DNA of 64,000 bases, taken from NCBI GenBank assembly GCA_025766275.1, contig JAFKAC010000009.1, positions 62,001 to 126,000 of the forward strand. The letters run 5' to 3'. A program made the translations under genes and the position numbers. The notes under the pieces were generated by a model. The model saw only the letters and a list, made by a program, of their open reading frames with translations. It ran no database searches and was not told the DNA's origin. Positions 63,199-64,000 of this stretch are shown piece after piece. The DNA comes from Lactarius indigo (taxonomy: Eukaryota; Basidiomycota; Agaricomycetes; Russulales; Russulaceae). Numbering within the stretch: the first letter of the stretch is position 1; each line of letters opens with the position of its first letter.

Positions 63199-64000
63199 TT
63201 AACGTCGTGCTATTCCACTAGCATTTGTTGACTTTAGTTTAGGGGCACTGGGGTTGGCCTTGTGAAATTGATTAACAAGGTCTTGCGCATGGGTCATTTG
63301 GGAGGAGGGGAGCCAAGAGTTTTCGGAGTTGGGATACCCCTTCCACTTGATCAAGTAGAGTATGCCCTTCTTGTTAGGCGATACCTTGGATTGCAAGACT
63401 CTTTCGACTTCGTAGTGTTCATCTTCCCCTTGGATGATTTCGGGGGGTGGTCTGGTGAAGTTGGGGCCATGTGTAGTGTTTTCTTTGTATGGAGAGATCA
63501 AAGAGTTGTGGAAGACTGGGTGAATGCGCCATGTCTTTGGAAGTTGGAGTTTGCAATTGACTCCCCATGTGGAAAGGACCTTAAAGGGGCCGTGGCGTCG
63601 TGGGGCAAGCTTGGCTTTTGGGTGAGTAGTATGGATGTTGGTCCCTTCCAGCCAGACCAGATCGCCTGTTCTGAATTGGTGAGAGGGGGTGGGTGTTTTT
63701 GATCCTTTCATGACTTCCGCTGCTACCTTAAGGGCTGCGGTAACTTCGGAGCGGATTTGATTTAGCGCATTTAGTCTCTCTTCGGCTGCGGGTATCTTGG
63801 TGGTGAAGTGGGTAGGGGGAATGAACTCTGGTTTGTATCCATACCAGATCTCAAAGGGTGATTTATGGGTTGCGCTATGTTGTCGAGCATTGTGTGCAAA
63901 TTCCATGAATGGGATTAGCTCCACCCAGTTATTTTGTTGGAAGTTGCAGAAGACGCGAAGATATTGTTCAAGTTCTTGATTAACTCGTTCAGTTTCTCCA
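63199..64000 (-). CDS. Element P Pol, integrase C-terminus and chromodomain (partial)
   Basis: Open from the window edge to TAA at 63199-63201. It encodes the end of the integrase core (GETERVNQELEQYLR, then FMEFAHNARQHSATHKSPFEIWYGY), the DLVWLEGTNI linker, the GPF motif (RRHGPFKVL), LPKTWRIHPVFHNSLISPY, and a chromodomain (HYEVERVLQSK, LIKWKGYPNSENSWLP) near the C-terminus. Unlike the other chromoviruses here it stops about 35 residues after the chromodomain, so it has no long tail. It is intact as far as visible; the 5' part lies beyond the window. Confidence 0.88.
   Translation of the reverse strand, partial: GETERVNQELEQYLRVFCNFQQNNWVELIPFMEFAHNARQHSATHKSPFEIWYGYKPEFIPPTHFTTKIPAAEERLNALNQIRSEVTAALKVAAEVMKGSKTPTPSHQFRTGDLVWLEGTNIHTTHPKAKLAPRRHGPFKVLSTWGVNCKLQLPKTWRIHPVFHNSLISPYKENTTHGPNFTRPPPEIIQGEDEHYEVERVLQSKVSPNKKGILYLIKWKGYPNSENSWLPSSQMTHAQDLVNQFHKANPSAPKLKSTNASGIARR

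Larger units (their letters stand above)
62495..64000 (-). mobile_element. Element P: a second chromovirus lineage, 3' end
   Basis: 3' LTR 62495-63187 and the end of pol 63199-64000. The polypurine tract AAAAAGGGGATAC separates them. It lacks the start/primer 11-mer seen in the other chromoviruses (its 5' LTR is outside the window). Confidence 0.82.

Noticed and set aside
1..64000. Host genes, tRNA, rRNA or CRISPR arrays
   Set aside because: No cloverleaf-like, rRNA-like or regularly spaced repeat structure was seen, and every long open frame is explained by a transposon.

Overview
The window is a fungal transposon graveyard. I find no host gene: essentially every base belongs to an LTR retrotransposon, a solo LTR, or a fragment of a probable non-LTR element. 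The Tf1/sushi-like chromoviruses (Ty3/gypsy elements whose integrase ends in a chromodomain), the short GT-AG intron and the CpG-type decay suggest a filamentous fungus, most likely an agaricomycete basidiomycete. That assignment is inference.

Layout. Working letters are used for elements. Most insertion boundaries are confirmed by target-site duplications (TSDs), and several by exact restoration of the host reading frame. Element J (minus, 36518-44807) is the oldest layer on the left. A Ty1/copia element (before 1 to 4635, resuming 36218-36517) lies in the end of J. Element I (minus, 4636-36212, TSD CTCTG) lies in the copia 3' LTR. Element A (plus, 8451-24404, TSD GTCGG) lies in I pol, and element K (plus, 28189-35998, TSD GCAGA) lies in the I 5' LTR. 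Element B (plus, 14422-22555, TSD CTGAC) lies in the chromodomain of A. A solo LTR (18758-19220, TSD CCGCA) lies in B pol. This makes six layers. On the right, a LINE-like ORF1 remnant (44808-47340) carries two solo LTRs. Element M (plus, from 47835) carries solo LTRs at 49620-50383 and 51354-52166 and the intact element L (minus, 52349-60079). Partial elements N (60224), O (60924) and P (62495-64000) close the window.

How the chromoviruses work, as read from the sequence. Each LTR has a TATA-like box 34 nt before the 11-mer ATCTTGGTCTT, and its exact complement AAGACCAAGAT lies 2 nt after the 5' LTR. This is the layout of Tf1-type self-priming. A Gag frame starts at a conserved GTG; in L no ATG occurs in any frame for 727 nt after the inferred transcription start. 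Gag ends in a CCHC knuckle. A slippery GGGTTTT followed by a stem-loop shifts ribosomes by -1 into Pol (protease, reverse transcriptase, RNase H, integrase with GPF motif, chromodomain). Pol then runs about 410 further residues into a conserved, unrecognised tail. Inside that tail, in the +1 frame, lies a second conserved ORF of about 240-267 codons with a coiled-coil-like core; I know of no description of it.

Decay is almost entirely by CGA-to-TGA and other CpG transitions: element A has 11 in-frame TGA codons and no visible frameshift across its whole coding length. L has intact gag and pol and 2 LTR differences, so it is the best candidate for a recently active copy.
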